Of a DNA stretch of 64,000 nt, positions 18,901 to 29,701 are shown piece after piece. Positions within the stretch are counted from its first letter, which is position 1, and each line of letters starts with the position of its first letter. Origin of the DNA: Gilvimarinus chinensis DSM 19667 (GTDB lineage Bacteria > Pseudomonadota > Gammaproteobacteria > Pseudomonadales > Cellvibrionaceae). Both the position numbers and the translations under genes were made by a program. The stretch is taken from NCBI RefSeq assembly GCF_000377745.1, contig NZ_KB898707.1:678482-742481 (forward strand). The letters run 5' to 3'. Under the pieces are notes generated by a model. That model made no database searches and was not told where the DNA came from. It saw only the letters and a program-made list of their open reading frames with translations.

Positions 18901-19212
18901 ATGACCTATATTGCCTTAGCGTATCTGCACGAGCTTTACGACGGTTACCGTCAGCCGATTCGGCTGGCGGGGCAGGAGCTACTGTTGCTGCAGGAAGAGG
19001 GGCGTTTACTGTTGCTGAGCAACCGTTGCCCCCATCGCCAAGCACCGCTGACCCAGGCGTATATCGCAAACGGTGTGTTGCGTTGTTCTCAGCACGGCAT
19101 AGAGTTTTCTCTGCGCACAGGCCGGCCTGTCAATGACACCGGTTGCGCGCCGTTGCAGTTTCTTCCCTTGATTTACGAGGCCAACACCGTGGGTGTTGAG
19201 ATGTCTCCTTAG
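18901..19212 (+). CDS. Rieske [2Fe-2S] protein
   Basis: A 103-residue single-domain protein with the two Rieske ligand pairs NRCPHRQAPL (Cys43, His45) and LRCSQHGIEFS (Cys62, His65). It resembles the small soluble NirD/ferredoxin-type Rieske proteins that pass electrons to oxygenases or reductases. ATG 18901 fits the domain start; the longer frame to 18814 is unlikely. Its partner protein is not evident nearby. Confidence 0.85.
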   Translation: MTYIALAYLHELYDGYRQPIRLAGQELLLLQEEGRLLLLSNRCPHRQAPLTQAYIANGVLRCSQHGIEFSLRTGRPVNDTGCAPLQFLPLIYEANTVGVEMSP

Positions 19213-19241
19213 CCGCTGTGTTAGCGCCAGCAATGGCGCGG

Positions 19242-19270
19242 TTTCGAAGCGCTTCACACTCAGGTATAAT
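19242..19270 (+). promoter_or_regulatory. Possible sigma-70 promoter for fmdB-aspS
   Basis: A perfect TATAAT at 19265-19270 with a weak -35 (TTTCGA at 19242-19247, spacer 17) lies about 70 bp before the fmdB start. Confidence 0.45.
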
Positions 19271-19340
19271 TGCGCCCTTTTTGGCGGCCAGGGCAGCCTG
19301 GACGCGTTGTTTGTTGGTAGGTTTGAAGTGGAGAGAAGCT

Positions 19341-19613
19341 ATGCCTATCTATGAATACCGTTGCGAGGCCTGTGGCCACGAGATGGAAGCATTGCAAAAA
19401 ATGAGCGATGCAGCCTTAACCGACTGCCCCAAGTGCCAGCAGGCCGAATTGGTCAAAAAGATCTCCGCGGTCGGCTTCCGCTTAAAAGGCGGCGGCTGGT
19501 ACGAGACCGACTTTAAGTCGGGCAAGCAGAAAAATCTTGCCGGCGGTAGTGATCAGAAAAAGCCCGCTTCAGGCGGCAAAAGCGAGTCGGCACCGGCCGC
19601 CTCAGCCAGTTAA
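19341..19613 (+). CDS. FmdB-family zinc-ribbon protein
   Basis: A 90-residue protein with two zinc-binding CxxC pairs, CEAC (Cys8, Cys11) and CPKC (Cys29, Cys32), typical of the FmdB regulatory-protein family, and an Ala/Ser/Lys-rich tail. The function is not settled. ATG 19341 has GTGGAGAG upstream and gives the usual MPIYEYRC start. It sits 25 bp before aspS, a neighbourhood conserved in many gammaproteobacteria. Confidence 0.88.
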   Translation: MPIYEYRCEACGHEMEALQKMSDAALTDCPKCQQAELVKKISAVGFRLKGGGWYETDFKSGKQKNLAGGSDQKKPASGGKSESAPAASAS

Positions 19614-19638
19614 CGAATAACCAGACGGGAATATACCT

Positions 19639-21423
19639 ATGCGCAGTGATTACTGTGGCGCCTTGAATGCCTCTTACATCGACCGTGAAGTGACCTTATG
19701 CGGCTGGGTCGATCGTCGCCGCGACCACGGCGGGGTGATTTTTATCGATTTGCGTGACCGCGCCGGCATCGTGCAGGTGGTGTTCGACCCGGATGCCAAA
19801 GAGAAGTTTGAGCTGGCCGATAAGGTGCGCGGCGAGTATGTGCTGCAAGTGACCGGTAAAGTTCGCGCCCGCGATGCGGCCACCGTGAATTCGAATATGG
19901 CTACCGGTGAAATCGAGGTGTACGGCACAGATCTGGAAATCCTCAACGAAGCCGAGACCATTCCGTTTCCGCTGTCCGAGCACTCCAGCGTCGGTGAAGA
20001 TGTGCGCCTGAAGTACCGCTACATTGATTTACGCCGTGGTGAGATGCAAAAAAGCCTGCAGTTTCGCTCTAAGGTGACCATTGCGATTCGCAACTACCTG
20101 GACGAAAACGGCTTTCTGGACATCGAAACCCCAATTTTAACCCGCGCAACCCCAGAGGGTGCCCGCGATTATCTGGTGCCTTCGCGTACTCACGAGAACA
20201 AGTTCTTTGCCCTGCCGCAGTCGCCTCAGCTGTTTAAACAGCTATTGATGGTGTCTGGCTTCGACCGTTACTACCAAATCGCCAAGTGCTTCCGTGATGA
20301 AGACTTGCGCGCTGACCGTCAGCCCGAGTTTACCCAGATCGATATTGAAACCTCGTTTATGGACGAGGAAGGCATTATGGGTATCACCGAAGGCATGATT
20401 AAACAGTTGTTTAACGACTTGCTGAGTATCGATTTGGGCGAATTCCCGCGTATGGACTACGCCACTGCCATGGAAAAATACGGTTCCGACAAGCCGGATT
20501 TACGGATTCCTCTGGAACTGGTGGATGTGAAAGACTTGATGGGCGAAGTGGAGTTTAAAGTTTTCTCAGGCCCCGCCAAAGATCCTAAAGGCCGTGTTAC
20601 CGCGCTGAAAGTGCCTGGCGGCAACGACAAGCTGACTCGCAAGCAAATCGACGACTACACCAAGTTTGTCAGCATCTATGGCGCGAAAGGTCTAGCCTAC
20701 ATTAAGGTAAATGACGTCAATGACGTGGAAGAAGGCTTGCAGTCACCGATTGTTAAGTTTTTGCCCAACGATGTTCGCAAGGCTATTTTGCAGCGTCTTG
20801 ACGCGCAAAACGGCGATTTGATTTTCTTCGGCGCGGATAAAGCCACCATTGTGAGTGAAGCTTTGGGCGCACTGCGCTGCAAATTGGGTGAAGACCTGGA
20901 TTTGTACACCTGTGAGTGGGCGCCATTGTGGGTAGTCGACTTCCCGATGTTTGAAGAGAACGACGACGGCTCCATGCAGGCATTACACCACCCGTTCACC
21001 GCACCATCGTGCAGCCCGGAGGACCTGAAAGCAAACCCGGCGACCGCGCTGTCCCGCGCCTACGACATGGTGTTGAACGGTACTGAGTTGGGCGGCGGTT
21101 CTGTGCGTATTCACGATCAGAACATGCAGCAGGCGGTGTTTGATATTCTGGGTATCAGCAGTGAAGAGCAGCGCGAAAAGTTCGGCTTCTTGCTGGATGC
21201 ATTGAAGTACGGCGCGCCGCCGCACGGTGGCCTGGCGTTTGGTTTGGACCGTTTGATTATGTTGATGACTGGTGCCAGCTCTATTCGCGATGTGATCGCC
21301 TTCCCGAAAACTCAGAGCGCGGCCTGTGTAATGACCGACGCGCCCGGGGCGGTGGATGCCGCGCAACTGCGCGAGCTGCACATTCGCCTGCGTCAGAAAG
21401 AGCAAAAAGAAAAGTCTGAATAA
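19639..21423 (+). CDS. aspS: Aspartyl-tRNA synthetase, bacterial type
   Basis: A 594-residue class II synthetase with an N-terminal OB-fold anticodon-binding domain ([22 protein letters not shown]), motif 2 ([20 protein letters not shown]) and motif 3 near the C terminus ([13 protein letters not shown]), plus the GAD insertion expected of bacterial AspRS. It charges tRNA-Asp. Whether it also misacylates tRNA-Asn depends on the rest of the genome. The gene is followed by a strong terminator. Confidence 0.97.
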   Translation: MRSDYCGALNASYIDREVTLCGWVDRRRDHGGVIFIDLRDRAGIVQVVFDPDAKEKFELADKVRGEYVLQVTGKVRARDAATVNSNMATGEIEVYGTDLEILNEAETIPFPLSEHSSVGEDVRLKYRYIDLRRGEMQKSLQFRSKVTIAIRNYLDENGFLDIETPILTRATPEGARDYLVPSRTHENKFFALPQSPQLFKQLLMVSGFDRYYQIAKCFRDEDLRADRQPEFTQIDIETSFMDEEGIMGITEGMIKQLFNDLLSIDLGEFPRMDYATAMEKYGSDKPDLRIPLELVDVKDLMGEVEFKVFSGPAKDPKGRVTALKVPGGNDKLTRKQIDDYTKFVSIYGAKGLAYIKVNDVNDVEEGLQSPIVKFLPNDVRKAILQRLDAQNGDLIFFGADKATIVSEALGALRCKLGEDLDLYTCEWAPLWVVDFPMFEENDDGSMQALHHPFTAPSCSPEDLKANPATALSRAYDMVLNGTELGGGSVRIHDQNMQQAVFDILGISSEEQREKFGFLLDALKYGAPPHGGLAFGLDRLIMLMTGASSIRDVIAFPKTQSAACVMTDAPGAVDAAQLRELHIRLRQKEQKEKSE

Positions 21424-21440
21424 CCGTAATTGCGGTTAAA

Positions 21441-21465
21441 CGGCCGGGCTTGCCCGGCCGTTTTT
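21441..21465 (+). terminator. Rho-independent terminator after aspS
   Basis: CGGCCGGG-CTTG-CCCGGCCG (21441-21460) followed by TTTTT. It separates aspS from yebC. Confidence 0.92.
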
Positions 21466-21510
21466 GTATCTGAAAGTCGTATAACCCAGTAACAAAAAGC
21501 GGAGTCGATT

Positions 21511-22251
21511 ATGGCTGGCCACAGTAAATGGGCAAACATTAAACACCGCAAAGCCGCGCAGGATGCCAAACGCGGTAAGGTTTTTAGCAAGATTATTCGC
21601 GAACTGACGGTAGCCGCCAGAGGTGGTGAAAACCCCGATGACAACCCGCGCCTGCGCGCCGCCATGGATAAGGCGCTGGGCGCGAACATGAAAAAAGACA
21701 CTATAGACAAAGCCGTAGCCCGAGGCGCGGGCAATGCCGACGGTGAAAACTACGAAGAGTGTACCTACGAGGGTTACGGCGTGGGTGGGGTGGCGGTCTT
21801 GGTGGAATGCATGACCGACAATAAAAATCGCACCGTCGCCGAAGTGCGTCACGCTTTTAGCAAGCGCGGCGGTAATCTGGGAACAGACGGTTCCGTGGCT
21901 TATCTGTTTTCTAAAATCGGGCAGTTGGTTTTTAATCCCGATGTCGATGAAGATGACCTTCTAGAAGCCGCACTGGAGGCAGGCGCCGAAGAGCTTATCA
22001 CCCATAGTGATGGCAGCAAAGAAATCGAAACGGCGTTTGAAGATTACTTTGAGGTGAAAGGCGCAATGGTCGCGGCGGGCTTTGCACCCGAGGCTTCGCA
22101 AATTACTATGAAGCCTGCCACCACCGTCGAGCTGGATAAAGACGGCGCGGAAAAAGTTATCGCCTTGGTGGATATGCTGGAGGACCTGGATGATGTGCAA
22201 AGTGTGTACACCAACGCCGACATTCCCGACGATGTTCTGGCTCAGCTTTAG
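21511..22251 (+). CDS. yebC: YebC/PmpR-family protein (TACO1-like)
   Basis: A 246-residue protein beginning [20 protein letters not shown], the invariant start of the YebC family, with [13 protein letters not shown] and a C-terminal [15 protein letters not shown]. The family is reported both as a transcription regulator (PmpR) and as a factor that helps ribosomes through proline stretches; the second is better supported in recent work. It precedes ruvCAB by 20 bp, the classic gammaproteobacterial order. Confidence 0.96.
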   Translation: MAGHSKWANIKHRKAAQDAKRGKVFSKIIRELTVAARGGENPDDNPRLRAAMDKALGANMKKDTIDKAVARGAGNADGENYEECTYEGYGVGGVAVLVECMTDNKNRTVAEVRHAFSKRGGNLGTDGSVAYLFSKIGQLVFNPDVDEDDLLEAALEAGAEELITHSDGSKEIETAFEDYFEVKGAMVAAGFAPEASQITMKPATTVELDKDGAEKVIALVDMLEDLDDVQSVYTNADIPDDVLAQL

Positions 22252-22271
22252 CCTCAAACAGGTTTAAAAAT

Positions 22272-22790
22272 ATGGCAATAGTTATGGGGGTGGACCCGGG
22301 ATCGCGTAAAACCGGTTTTGGTTTGGTCAATGTGGTGGGCGGGCGTTGTGAGTATGTCACCAGTGGCGTTATCCGCATTCCCGATATTGCGTTTCCCGAG
22401 CGCTTAAAACTGATTTTCGACAGTGTGACCCAGTTGATAGAGCAACATTGCCCTCAGGAGTTTGCCATCGAGCAAGTGTTTATGGCGAAAAGCGCGGGCT
22501 CAGCCCTTAAGCTTGGGCAGGCGAGGGGAGCGGCGATTGTGGCTGCGGTGAATCAGAATTTACCCGTCGCCGAGTACGAAGCGCGTAAGGTTAAGCAGGC
22601 CATTACCGGTACCGGCGGTGCCGACAAGTTGCAAGTTCAGCACATGGTTAAAACCTTGTTAAAGTTGCCCGCCAGTCCTCAGGAGGACGCGGCCGATGCG
22701 CTGGCCATTGCGTTATGTCATGTAAACTCGCAACAACATTTGCTAAAGCTCGCCCGCGCGCGCAGCTTTCGCCGCGGACGTATGGTATAA
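22272..22790 (+). CDS. ruvC: Crossover junction endodeoxyribonuclease RuvC
   Basis: A 172-residue Holliday-junction resolvase. The RNase H-like acidic residues are visible: Asp8 in [12 protein letters not shown], a glutamate in FAIEQVFM and the C-terminal aspartates in [14 protein letters not shown]. Acts as a dimer with RuvAB to cut junctions. First of three adjacent ruv genes in the order C-A-B. Confidence 0.97.
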   Translation: MAIVMGVDPGSRKTGFGLVNVVGGRCEYVTSGVIRIPDIAFPERLKLIFDSVTQLIEQHCPQEFAIEQVFMAKSAGSALKLGQARGAAIVAAVNQNLPVAEYEARKVKQAITGTGGADKLQVQHMVKTLLKLPASPQEDAADALAIALCHVNSQQHLLKLARARSFRRGRMV

Positions 22791-22823
22791 AGAGTCACAG
22801 CTTTGAGAAGAAATAAATAATTT

Positions 22824-23426
22824 ATGATTGGACGATTAAGCGGCACATTGCTGGAAAAACAAGCGCCTTATCTACTGTTGGATGTGGCGGGCGTTGGGTA
22901 TGAATTGCAAGCGCCGATGACCACTTTTTATCAGCTGCCGGAAACCAATCAAACGGCCACGCTTTACACTCATCTTGCGGTCAGTGAAACCGCCCATCAG
23001 TTGTTTGGCTTTGCTAAGCGCTCAGACCGAGATTTGTTTCGCACCTTAATTAAAGTTAACGGTGTTGGGCCAAAAATGGCGGTGGCCATTTTATCGGGAA
23101 TGGACGCTGATGATATCGCCCGCTGCGTGCACGAAGACAATGTCGCTGCACTGGTCAAAGTGCCGGGCGTTGGCAAGAAAACCGCTGAGCGCCTGGTGAT
23201 TGAACTGCGCGATAAAATTGCCCCATCATCCGCGCCTCATGATTTGCTGAACCCGAGTGCAGAACCAGCTGCCAGTGGCGCCGAAGAGGAAGCCGAAAGT
23301 GCTCTCATCGCGCTGGGCTATAAACCGGCAGAGGCGAGTCGGATGGTTAACGCTGCGCTTAAAACCAATCCTGCCGCCACCGCGCAAGAGCTGATTCGTC
23401 AGGCGTTGCGTAAAATTGCGGGTTAA
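22824..23426 (+). CDS. ruvA: Holliday junction DNA helicase RuvA
   Basis: A 200-residue protein with domain I ([20 protein letters not shown]), two helix-hairpin-helix motifs ([16 protein letters not shown] and [16 protein letters not shown]) and a C-terminal domain III ([19 protein letters not shown]) that contacts RuvB. It binds four-way junctions as tetramers. It is separated from ruvB by 8 bp. Confidence 0.97.
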   Translation: MIGRLSGTLLEKQAPYLLLDVAGVGYELQAPMTTFYQLPETNQTATLYTHLAVSETAHQLFGFAKRSDRDLFRTLIKVNGVGPKMAVAILSGMDADDIARCVHEDNVAALVKVPGVGKKTAERLVIELRDKIAPSSAPHDLLNPSAEPAASGAEEEAESALIALGYKPAEASRMVNAALKTNPAATAQELIRQALRKIAG

Positions 23427-23434
23427 TCGTTACC

Positions 23435-24457
23435 ATGATTGAAACTGATCGCTTAATTGCTCCGGAAACCAAAGGCCCAGAAGAGCAGCTTGACCGTGCT
23501 ATTCGGCCGAAAACATTGGCCGAGTATGTGGGCCAACCGGTGGTGCGCGAACAGATGGAAATTTTTATCCAGGCGGCACGCGGGCGAGGTGAGTCGTTGG
23601 ACCACACCTTGGTGTTCGGCCCGCCCGGGCTGGGTAAAACCACCCTCGCCAATATAATTGCCCAGGAGATGGGTGTGGCGTTGAAAAGTACCTCAGGCCC
23701 AGTGTTGGAAAAGGCCGGCGACTTGGCGGCCTTGATGACTAACCTAGAGCCCGGCGATGTACTGTTTATTGACGAGATTCATCGTTTAAGCCCGGTGGTG
23801 GAAGAAATTTTGTATCCGGCGATGGAAGATTTTCAGCTGGATATTGTCATCGGCGAAGGCCCCGCAGCCCGCTCTATTAAACTCGATTTGCCACCGTTTA
23901 CTCTGGTGGGCGCTACCACCAGGGCTGGCCTGCTAACGTCGCCGCTGCGCGATCGCTTTGGCATTGTTCAGCGCCTGGAGTTTTACAACATAGCCGATCT
24001 TACCCATATCGTTAGCCGTTCGGCGTCATTGCTGGGCGTGCCCATGGATGAGGCCGGGGCCGCAGAGGTCGCAAAGCGCTCTCGTGGCACTCCTCGTATC
24101 GCAAACCGTTTGTTACGCCGGGTGCGCGACTTTGCGCAAATAAAGGCCAATGGTGAGGTGAGCGAGGCGGTGGCCGACCAGGCGTTGAATATGCTGAATG
24201 TAGACGTGCGTGGTTTTGATCACATGGACAGGCGTTTGCTGGTGGCCATGATGGATAACTTTACCGGCGGCCCGGTGGGCATTGATTCACTTGCCGCGGC
24301 AATAGGTGAAGAACGTGGCACCATTGAAGATGTTATCGAACCCTACCTGATTCAGCAGGGCTTTATCGCCCGCACTCCTCGAGGACGCGTGTTGACTCCC
24401 TTGGCTTACGAACATTTCGGTGCTCCGGTGCCCGATCGCTTTAAGGATGGTTTGTGA
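23435..24457 (+). CDS. ruvB: Holliday junction branch-migration ATPase RuvB
   Basis: A 340-residue AAA+ motor: Walker [10 protein letters not shown], Walker B LFIDEIHR, sensor 1 LVGATTRAG, the arginine-finger region LRDRFGI and a C-terminal winged helix ([16 protein letters not shown]). It drives branch migration with RuvA. Its end overlaps the next start by 4 bp, so the ruv genes continue into ybgC and the tol genes. Confidence 0.98.
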   Translation: MIETDRLIAPETKGPEEQLDRAIRPKTLAEYVGQPVVREQMEIFIQAARGRGESLDHTLVFGPPGLGKTTLANIIAQEMGVALKSTSGPVLEKAGDLAALMTNLEPGDVLFIDEIHRLSPVVEEILYPAMEDFQLDIVIGEGPAARSIKLDLPPFTLVGATTRAGLLTSPLRDRFGIVQRLEFYNIADLTHIVSRSASLLGVPMDEAGAAEVAKRSRGTPRIANRLLRRVRDFAQIKANGEVSEAVADQALNMLNVDVRGFDHMDRRLLVAMMDNFTGGPVGIDSLAAAIGEERGTIEDVIEPYLIQQGFIARTPRGRVLTPLAYEHFGAPVPDRFKDGL

Positions 24458-24876
24458 GCCACAGCGTGTTCTCTTTGCCGGTGCGAGTTTATATCGAAGA
24501 TACTGATGCCGGTGGTATTGTCTATTACGTCAATTACCTCAAGTTTATGGAGCGTTCGCGCACAGAATTTTTGCGCCAATACGGTTATGATAAGCCGGCG
24601 ATATTGGACGGTGGTCAGTTACTGGTGGTGCACCGCGCCGAAGTAGATTACAAGCGCTCCGCCAGGCTGGATGACTTGCTACAGGTAACCACCGAGATAG
24701 AATCTCTGGCGCGCACCAATGTATTGTTTCGCCAGAATATTTTTCGCGGGAACGAATTGCTTTGTGCGGGTCTAATCCGCATTGCCTGTGTGTCGCCCGC
24801 AACCATGAAACCCTGCGCCATGCCGCTTACCATGCGTGAGAAGCTGGCCGAGACTATTGAAACGGACAAGAGTTAA
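24454..24876 (+). CDS. ybgC: Tol-Pal system acyl-CoA thioesterase
   Basis: A 140-residue hot-dog-fold protein with the active-site segment [27 protein letters not shown] (shown here as key residues: Asp in DTDAGG, Tyr in VYYVNYL). YbgC hydrolyses acyl-CoA or acyl-ACP and co-localises with the Tol system. The start is GTG 24454 with AAGGATGG upstream, inside the ruvB stop. It lies 6 bp before tolQ. Confidence 0.93.
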   Translation: MSHSVFSLPVRVYIEDTDAGGIVYYVNYLKFMERSRTEFLRQYGYDKPAILDGGQLLVVHRAEVDYKRSARLDDLLQVTTEIESLARTNVLFRQNIFRGNELLCAGLIRIACVSPATMKPCAMPLTMREKLAETIETDKS

Positions 24877-24882
24877 GTCTTT

Positions 24883-25584
24883 ATGCCAAACGAACATTCG
24901 CTTTCTATCTGGAGTCTGATTGCCAACGCCAGTTTACTGGTACAGCTTGTCATGGCGCTGCTTTTTCTGGCGTCGGTCGTTTCCTGGGTGATGATTATTC
25001 AGCGCGGCATGTACCAGCGCAACGCTAGAGCAAAGTATCTGGCGTTTGAAAAGCAGTTTTGGTCAGGTATTGACCTCAACCAGCTGTACCGTCAAAGCAA
25101 TGGCAAAACAGGTAAAGATGCGGTCGACGGCGTCGAGAATATTTTTCGCGCGGGGTTTAAAGAGTTTATGCGTTTGCGCTCGCAAAGCAGTGCAGACTCG
25201 GATGCAGTAATGGAAGGCTGTCAGCGCGCTATGCGTGTTGCGCTGGCGCGAGAAGAAGAGAAACTCGAGGCGAACTTGCCGTTCTTGGCGAGTGTGGCGT
25301 CGGTAAGCCCCTATATAGGCTTGTTTGGCACCGTATGGGGGATCATGAACTCCTTCCGTGGTCTGGCGAACGTGCATCAGGCGACTCTGGCTACCGTCGC
25401 ACCCGGTATCTCCGAGGCCCTGGTCGCCACGGCAATGGGGCTGTTTGCGGCGATTCCTGCCGTACTCGCCTACAACCGATTTTCGGCGCGAGCCGAGGCT
25501 ATGGAAAATCATTATCAAACCTTTGCCGAAGAGTTTTCTGCGATTTTACACCGTCAGGTGCACAGTAAGCAGGTGTCTTCGTAA
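24883..25584 (+). CDS. tolQ: Tol-Pal energizing protein TolQ
   Basis: A 233-residue inner-membrane protein with three membrane segments (SLLVQLVMALLFLASVVSWVMII near the N terminus, and the SVSPYIGLFGTVWGIMNSF and ISEALVATAMGLFAAIPAV segments), of the MotA/TolQ/ExbB proton-channel family. With TolR it converts proton flow into TolA movement. Gene order tolQ-R-A-B-pal-cpoB is complete here. Confidence 0.97.
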   Translation: MPNEHSLSIWSLIANASLLVQLVMALLFLASVVSWVMIIQRGMYQRNARAKYLAFEKQFWSGIDLNQLYRQSNGKTGKDAVDGVENIFRAGFKEFMRLRSQSSADSDAVMEGCQRAMRVALAREEEKLEANLPFLASVASVSPYIGLFGTVWGIMNSFRGLANVHQATLATVAPGISEALVATAMGLFAAIPAVLAYNRFSARAEAMENHYQTFAEEFSAILHRQVHSKQVSS

Positions 25585-25608
25585 ATTTCCCGTTGCAATA
25601 GGTGATGT

Positions 25609-26037
25609 ATGGCAGCCTTTGGCCCCAAACAAAAGAAAAAGCCCATGGCAGAAATCAACGTCGTGCCGTATATCGACGTGATGTTGGTGTTGCTGGTGGT
25701 GTTTATGGTAACCGCACCAATGCTGATGCAAGGGGTAAAAGTGGATTTGCCCGAAGCGCCATCGGCGCCCATTGATAATGAAGAAGACGAGCCTTTGATT
25801 GTCTCGGTGGATAAATCCGGTCAGTACTATATCGAGTTAGGCGGTGAACCAAAGCAAGCCAAACCGCTTGCGCAGATTACCGAAATGGTCGGCAAGGTAT
25901 TAGGGGAAAAGCCCAGTACGCCTGTGTTGGTGTGGGGCGATACCGATGTGAACTACGGCGTGGTAGTAGGCTTAATGACCCAGTTGCAAAACGCTGGTGC
26001 GCCTTCTGTTGGCCTGGTTACTGATCCGCCGCAGTAG
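25609..26037 (+). CDS. tolR: Tol-Pal protein TolR
   Basis: A 142-residue ExbD/TolR-family protein: one N-terminal membrane segment VVPYIDVMLVLLVVFMVTAPM with the conserved proton-binding aspartate (YIDVMLVLL), then a periplasmic domain. It couples TolQ to TolA. It follows tolQ by 24 bp. Confidence 0.96.
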   Translation: MAAFGPKQKKKPMAEINVVPYIDVMLVLLVVFMVTAPMLMQGVKVDLPEAPSAPIDNEEDEPLIVSVDKSGQYYIELGGEPKQAKPLAQITEMVGKVLGEKPSTPVLVWGDTDVNYGVVVGLMTQLQNAGAPSVGLVTDPPQ

Positions 26038-26051
26038 GTGATGCTGTCTCT

Positions 26052-26864
26052 ATGAATTGGCGCAGTAGTTACACCCTTCCTATCGTTATCAGTGTCGGTA
26101 TGCACCTGGCGCTGATAGCGGTTATTACACTCGGTTGGGAGACAACCGCCGAGGTCAAGCCACGGGTTTTTAAACCCAAATTTGTCGAGGCAAAGTTGGT
26201 TGAGTTAAAGGCTCAGTCCAAAAAAGAAACGGCGCCCGCGCAAAATAAGGTTATCGATTTAACTAAGAAACGGGAACTGGAGCGCCAGCAGGCCGAGGCT
26301 GAGCGCAAGGCTCGAGAGCAGGCAACGCGTAAGCGCCAACAAGAACAGGAGCGAAAGCAAAAAGCCGAGGCCGAACGCAAACGTAAGCAAAAAGAAGAAT
26401 CTGAACGCAAGCGCCAACAGGAGCTGGAGGCAAAACGGCGCGCCGAAGAAGCTGCACAGAAAAAGGCCGAGCAAGAGCGCCGCGAGCGTTTAGAAAAGCA
26501 GCGTCTTGAAGAGCAAAAACGCAAGGCCGAGGCGGAGGCACGTCAGCAAGCGGAAATCGCGGCGGCGCAAACGCAAAGCTACGTCAATATGATTGCCGCA
26601 CGTGTCGAACAAAACTGGAGTCGACCGCCTTCGGCGCGCCGTGGCATGCGCGCGATACTCCTGATACAGTTGGTGCCCACTGGTCAGGTGGTCAATGTGA
26701 CCGTGATCGAGAGCAGCGGCAACGCCGCCTTCGACCGCTCAGCAGAGCAGGCTGTGCGCCGGGTTGATCGCTTTACTGAATTACAAAAAATGCCACCCAA
26801 ACTTTTTGAAGAAAACTTCCGCCAGTTGCGGTTGGAATTTAAGCCTGAGGATCTACGCTTGTGA
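26052..26864 (+). CDS. tolA: Cell envelope integrity protein TolA
   Basis: A 270-residue protein: an N-terminal membrane anchor ([21 protein letters not shown]), a long Lys/Glu/Arg/Gln-rich helical coiled-coil from about residue 50 to 175, and a C-terminal domain with [20 protein letters not shown] and [20 protein letters not shown], the part that contacts TolB/Pal and is typical of TolA. The low-complexity helix spans the periplasm. The stop overlaps tolB by 4 bp. Confidence 0.94.
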   Translation: MNWRSSYTLPIVISVGMHLALIAVITLGWETTAEVKPRVFKPKFVEAKLVELKAQSKKETAPAQNKVIDLTKKRELERQQAEAERKAREQATRKRQQEQERKQKAEAERKRKQKEESERKRQQELEAKRRAEEAAQKKAEQERRERLEKQRLEEQKRKAEAEARQQAEIAAAQTQSYVNMIAARVEQNWSRPPSARRGMRAILLIQLVPTGQVVNVTVIESSGNAAFDRSAEQAVRRVDRFTELQKMPPKLFEENFRQLRLEFKPEDLRL

Positions 26865-28147
26865 GAATTTTCGTCGCTTTAATGTTGTCGTTGTGCGCCT
26901 TGACCGCCAGGGCTCAGCTGACCATTGAAATCACCCAGGGGGTAGATAACCCCACCCGGATTGCCGTTGTGCCTATGGGGTGGAGCGGTTCGTCTCCGTT
27001 ACCCGAAGATGTTTCGTCGATCATCTCTGCGAACCTGGAGCGCAGTGGCCAATTTGATTCTGTGCCTCGCACCAGTATGCTTTCTTTCCCCAGCAAAGAG
27101 TCGGATGTGTTTTATCGGGACTGGCGTGTCATGGGGACTGAATTCTTGTTGGTGGGTAACATTGAAGAGCGTGGTGGCCGTTATTACGCCACTTACAGCT
27201 TGTTTGATGTTCTGGGGCAACGCAAAGTGATCAGTAATGGCAAGGTCGACGGTGGTGCAGGGCAGTTACGTGATGTCGCGCATCATATCTCGGATAAAGT
27301 CTATGAAAAAATCACGGGGATTCGCGGCGCTTTTTCCACGCAAATTTTGTATGTCGAGGCCTTTCAAGGCACTAACCAGCCTGACAACTTTCGTTTGATG
27401 TTGGCCGATGCTGACGGTGCACGGCCACGTATGCTGTTGGAGTCTAATGAGCCGTTACTGTCTCCTGCATGGTCTCCTGATGGCCGTCAAGTGGCTTATG
27501 TTTCTTTTGAGACCTCACGTCCGGCCATCTTCTTACAGAGTTTGGCTACTGGCCAGCGAGAGCAGTTAACGAACTTTACCGGCCTCAACGGTGCCCCTGC
27601 ATTCTCTCCTGATGGCAATAAGCTGGCGATGGTACTTTCGAAAGACGGCAACCCAGAAATATACACCTTGGATTTACGCACCCGTCAATTCACTCGAGTG
27701 ACCAATCATTACGCCATTGACACCGAACCCAGCTGGACCGCAGACGGAAAAGGGGTGGTATTTACCTCAAATCGCGGAGGAAAACCACAAATTTATCAGG
27801 TGACTCTTGCCAGCGGCAGGGTAGAACGCTTAACCTTTGACGGCGAGTACAATGCTCGCGGGCGAGTTTCGCTGGATGGCAACACTTTGGTAATGGTTCA
27901 TCAGCGCAATGGGGTATTCCACATTGCGGCACAAGATCTCACTACCGGGACTTTGCGTATCCTGACAGAGACAAATTTAGACGAATCGCCTACTATAGCG
28001 CCCAATGGTGCTATGTTGCTCTACGCGACACGCTTTGGGGGAAAAGGTATCTTGGCCGCTGTGTCACTGGATGCGGGTACCAAGTATCGATTGCCATCCA
28101 AGCAGGGTGATGTTCGAGAACCCTCTTGGTCGCCATTTTTTAACTAA
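26861..28147 (+). CDS. tolB: Tol-Pal periplasmic protein TolB
   Basis: A 428-residue protein with a signal sequence ([16 protein letters not shown]), an N-terminal alpha/beta domain, and a six-bladed beta-propeller with repeated [15 protein letters not shown] / [15 protein letters not shown] / [15 protein letters not shown] blades. It links Pal to TolA in the periplasm. The start GTG 26861 lies in the overlap with tolA. Confidence 0.96.
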   Translation: MRIFVALMLSLCALTARAQLTIEITQGVDNPTRIAVVPMGWSGSSPLPEDVSSIISANLERSGQFDSVPRTSMLSFPSKESDVFYRDWRVMGTEFLLVGNIEERGGRYYATYSLFDVLGQRKVISNGKVDGGAGQLRDVAHHISDKVYEKITGIRGAFSTQILYVEAFQGTNQPDNFRLMLADADGARPRMLLESNEPLLSPAWSPDGRQVAYVSFETSRPAIFLQSLATGQREQLTNFTGLNGAPAFSPDGNKLAMVLSKDGNPEIYTLDLRTRQFTRVTNHYAIDTEPSWTADGKGVVFTSNRGGKPQIYQVTLASGRVERLTFDGEYNARGRVSLDGNTLVMVHQRNGVFHIAAQDLTTGTLRILTETNLDESPTIAPNGAMLLYATRFGGKGILAAVSLDAGTKYRLPSKQGDVREPSWSPFFN

Positions 28148-28191
28148 ATTGCAGTGAGCTCAAAAAATCAACAATTTGATCGGAGTTAATC

Positions 28192-28701
28192 ATGATTACT
28201 AAAGCAATGAAACAGGGTCTGAGTTTTGCGTTTGTTATGGCATTTTTGGTGGGCTGTTCAAGCACCGACACCAAAACCGATGATGCCGATACTGGCGCAA
28301 ATGGCGGTGGTGTGACCACTGGCACTGCAGATGGCGGCAACTTGGGTTCCAGCGATGGCTCACAAGATGGAATGCAAGATTTAGAAACCGTAATTTACTT
28401 CGACTTTGACCAGGCGGTACTGCAGCCAGATGCACGCACTTTGCTGATGGCTCACGCTGAGCAATTGCGCGGCAGCAACGCTTCTGTACGCTTAGAAGGC
28501 CATGCCGATGAGCGCGGTTCACGTGAGTACAACATGGCACTGGGTGAGCGTCGTGCGAACGCCGTTCGTGATTTCCTGGTATTGCAAGGTGTAAACCGCA
28601 GCAACCTGGAAGTGATCAGCTACGGTGAAGAGCGTCCTCTGTCTCTGGGCAGTGGTGAGTCTTCCTGGAGCAAAAACCGTCGTGTAGAAATCGACTACTA
28701 A
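28192..28701 (+). CDS. pal: Peptidoglycan-associated lipoprotein Pal
   Basis: A 169-residue lipoprotein: lipobox AFLVGCSS (Cys22), a Gly/Asp/Thr linker, then an OmpA-like peptidoglycan-binding domain with YFDFDQAVLQPDAR and EGHADERGSREYNMALGERR. It tethers the outer membrane to the wall. It is preceded by GATCGGAG and follows tolB by 44 bp. Confidence 0.97.
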   Translation: MITKAMKQGLSFAFVMAFLVGCSSTDTKTDDADTGANGGGVTTGTADGGNLGSSDGSQDGMQDLETVIYFDFDQAVLQPDARTLLMAHAEQLRGSNASVRLEGHADERGSREYNMALGERRANAVRDFLVLQGVNRSNLEVISYGEERPLSLGSGESSWSKNRRVEIDY

Positions 28702-28711
28702 GAGCGTCGGA

Positions 28712-29536
28712 ATGAAGAACCCCCTGTTGTTAACGGCTGTTTTAGCGGCCGTTTACTCTGCTGGTACACAGGCTCAGGTTCAGGTAGTGGACTCCCCGGT
28801 GCAAAGTGCGCCGGGGCAGGCCGCTACAGTTGCCCCTAATGGCCTGAATAATAATCAACAAGCCGAGCTTTTCTATCAGCTACAAACTCTGCAGCAAGAA
28901 GTTATGAACCTTCGAGGCCTGGTTGAAGAGCAAGCCTTTGAGCTAAAGCGGTTAAAACAGCAAAGGCTCGATGATTATCTGGACCTTGATCGTCGTATCA
29001 GTGCGTTAACGACGGGGACTACCCCAGACACATCTCCTGCAGCTGCGGCGTTTGCGCCAAATGGTGACACACAGGTTTCTTCTGCTTCGCAACCGGCTGC
29101 CAATATAGGCACTCGCACATCCGGGGTGGATGTGGCGGCTGCATTACCGGCCGGCGTGTCGGAGGGGGCGAGTGAAGCTGAGGTGTACGGTGCTGCCTAC
29201 GATCTGCTGAAGCAACGTCAAATCGATGCGTCGGTAGCGGGATTTAAAGCCCACTTAGAGCGTTTTCCTCAGGGCGAATATGCCTCAAACAGTTATTACT
29301 GGCTCGGTGAAATTTATCTGCTGAAGAACGACTTACCAGAAGCTCAACGGTGGTTTGGCGATTTATTGGCGGAGTTCCCGGACAGCCGTAAGGTGCCTGA
29401 TGCACAGTTTAAGTTAGGTAAGGTTTACCACTTGCAAGGGCAGAATGATCGTGCTCGTGAATTGTTGGACATTGTGGCCGCAAGTAACGCCGATGCTTCG
29501 CGTTTGGCTCAGCAGTATCTGCAAGAAAACTTCTAA
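28712..29536 (+). CDS. cpoB: Cell division coordinator CpoB (YbgF)
   Basis: A 274-residue secreted protein: signal peptide ending AGTQAQ, an N-terminal coiled-coil (ELFYQLQTLQQEVMNLRGLVEEQ region) used for trimerization, an Ala/Thr/Ser linker, and C-terminal TPR repeats (AEVYGAAYDLLKQRQ, SYYWLGEIYLLKNDLPEAQ, PDAQFKLGKVYHLQGQ). CpoB couples Tol-driven constriction with wall synthesis. Last gene of the Tol-Pal cluster. Confidence 0.93.
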   Translation: MKNPLLLTAVLAAVYSAGTQAQVQVVDSPVQSAPGQAATVAPNGLNNNQQAELFYQLQTLQQEVMNLRGLVEEQAFELKRLKQQRLDDYLDLDRRISALTTGTTPDTSPAAAAFAPNGDTQVSSASQPAANIGTRTSGVDVAAALPAGVSEGASEAEVYGAAYDLLKQRQIDASVAGFKAHLERFPQGEYASNSYYWLGEIYLLKNDLPEAQRWFGDLLAEFPDSRKVPDAQFKLGKVYHLQGQNDRARELLDIVAASNADASRLAQQYLQENF

Positions 29537-29676
29537 ATAGCCCCTTCTTTTCTATCTTTGCGCGGGGTGTTTAACCCCGTCGATACGGAACCTTGTTGTT
29601 CCACCTCTGCACAGTCGGTCGTACTGAGTCAACCGCGTCTTGCGATGCAGGAAAAGAGGGAGGGTAAAAAGTAGGT

Positions 29677-29701
29677 AAAAAAAAGGCCCACATAGTGGAC
29701 C
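29677..29701 (-). terminator. Terminator of the CsrB/RsmZ-like sRNA (minus strand)
   Basis: Read on the minus strand, GGTCCAC-TAT-GTGGGCC (one G-U pair) is followed by eight T residues. It ends the GGA-rich transcript described at 29685-29964. Confidence 0.85.
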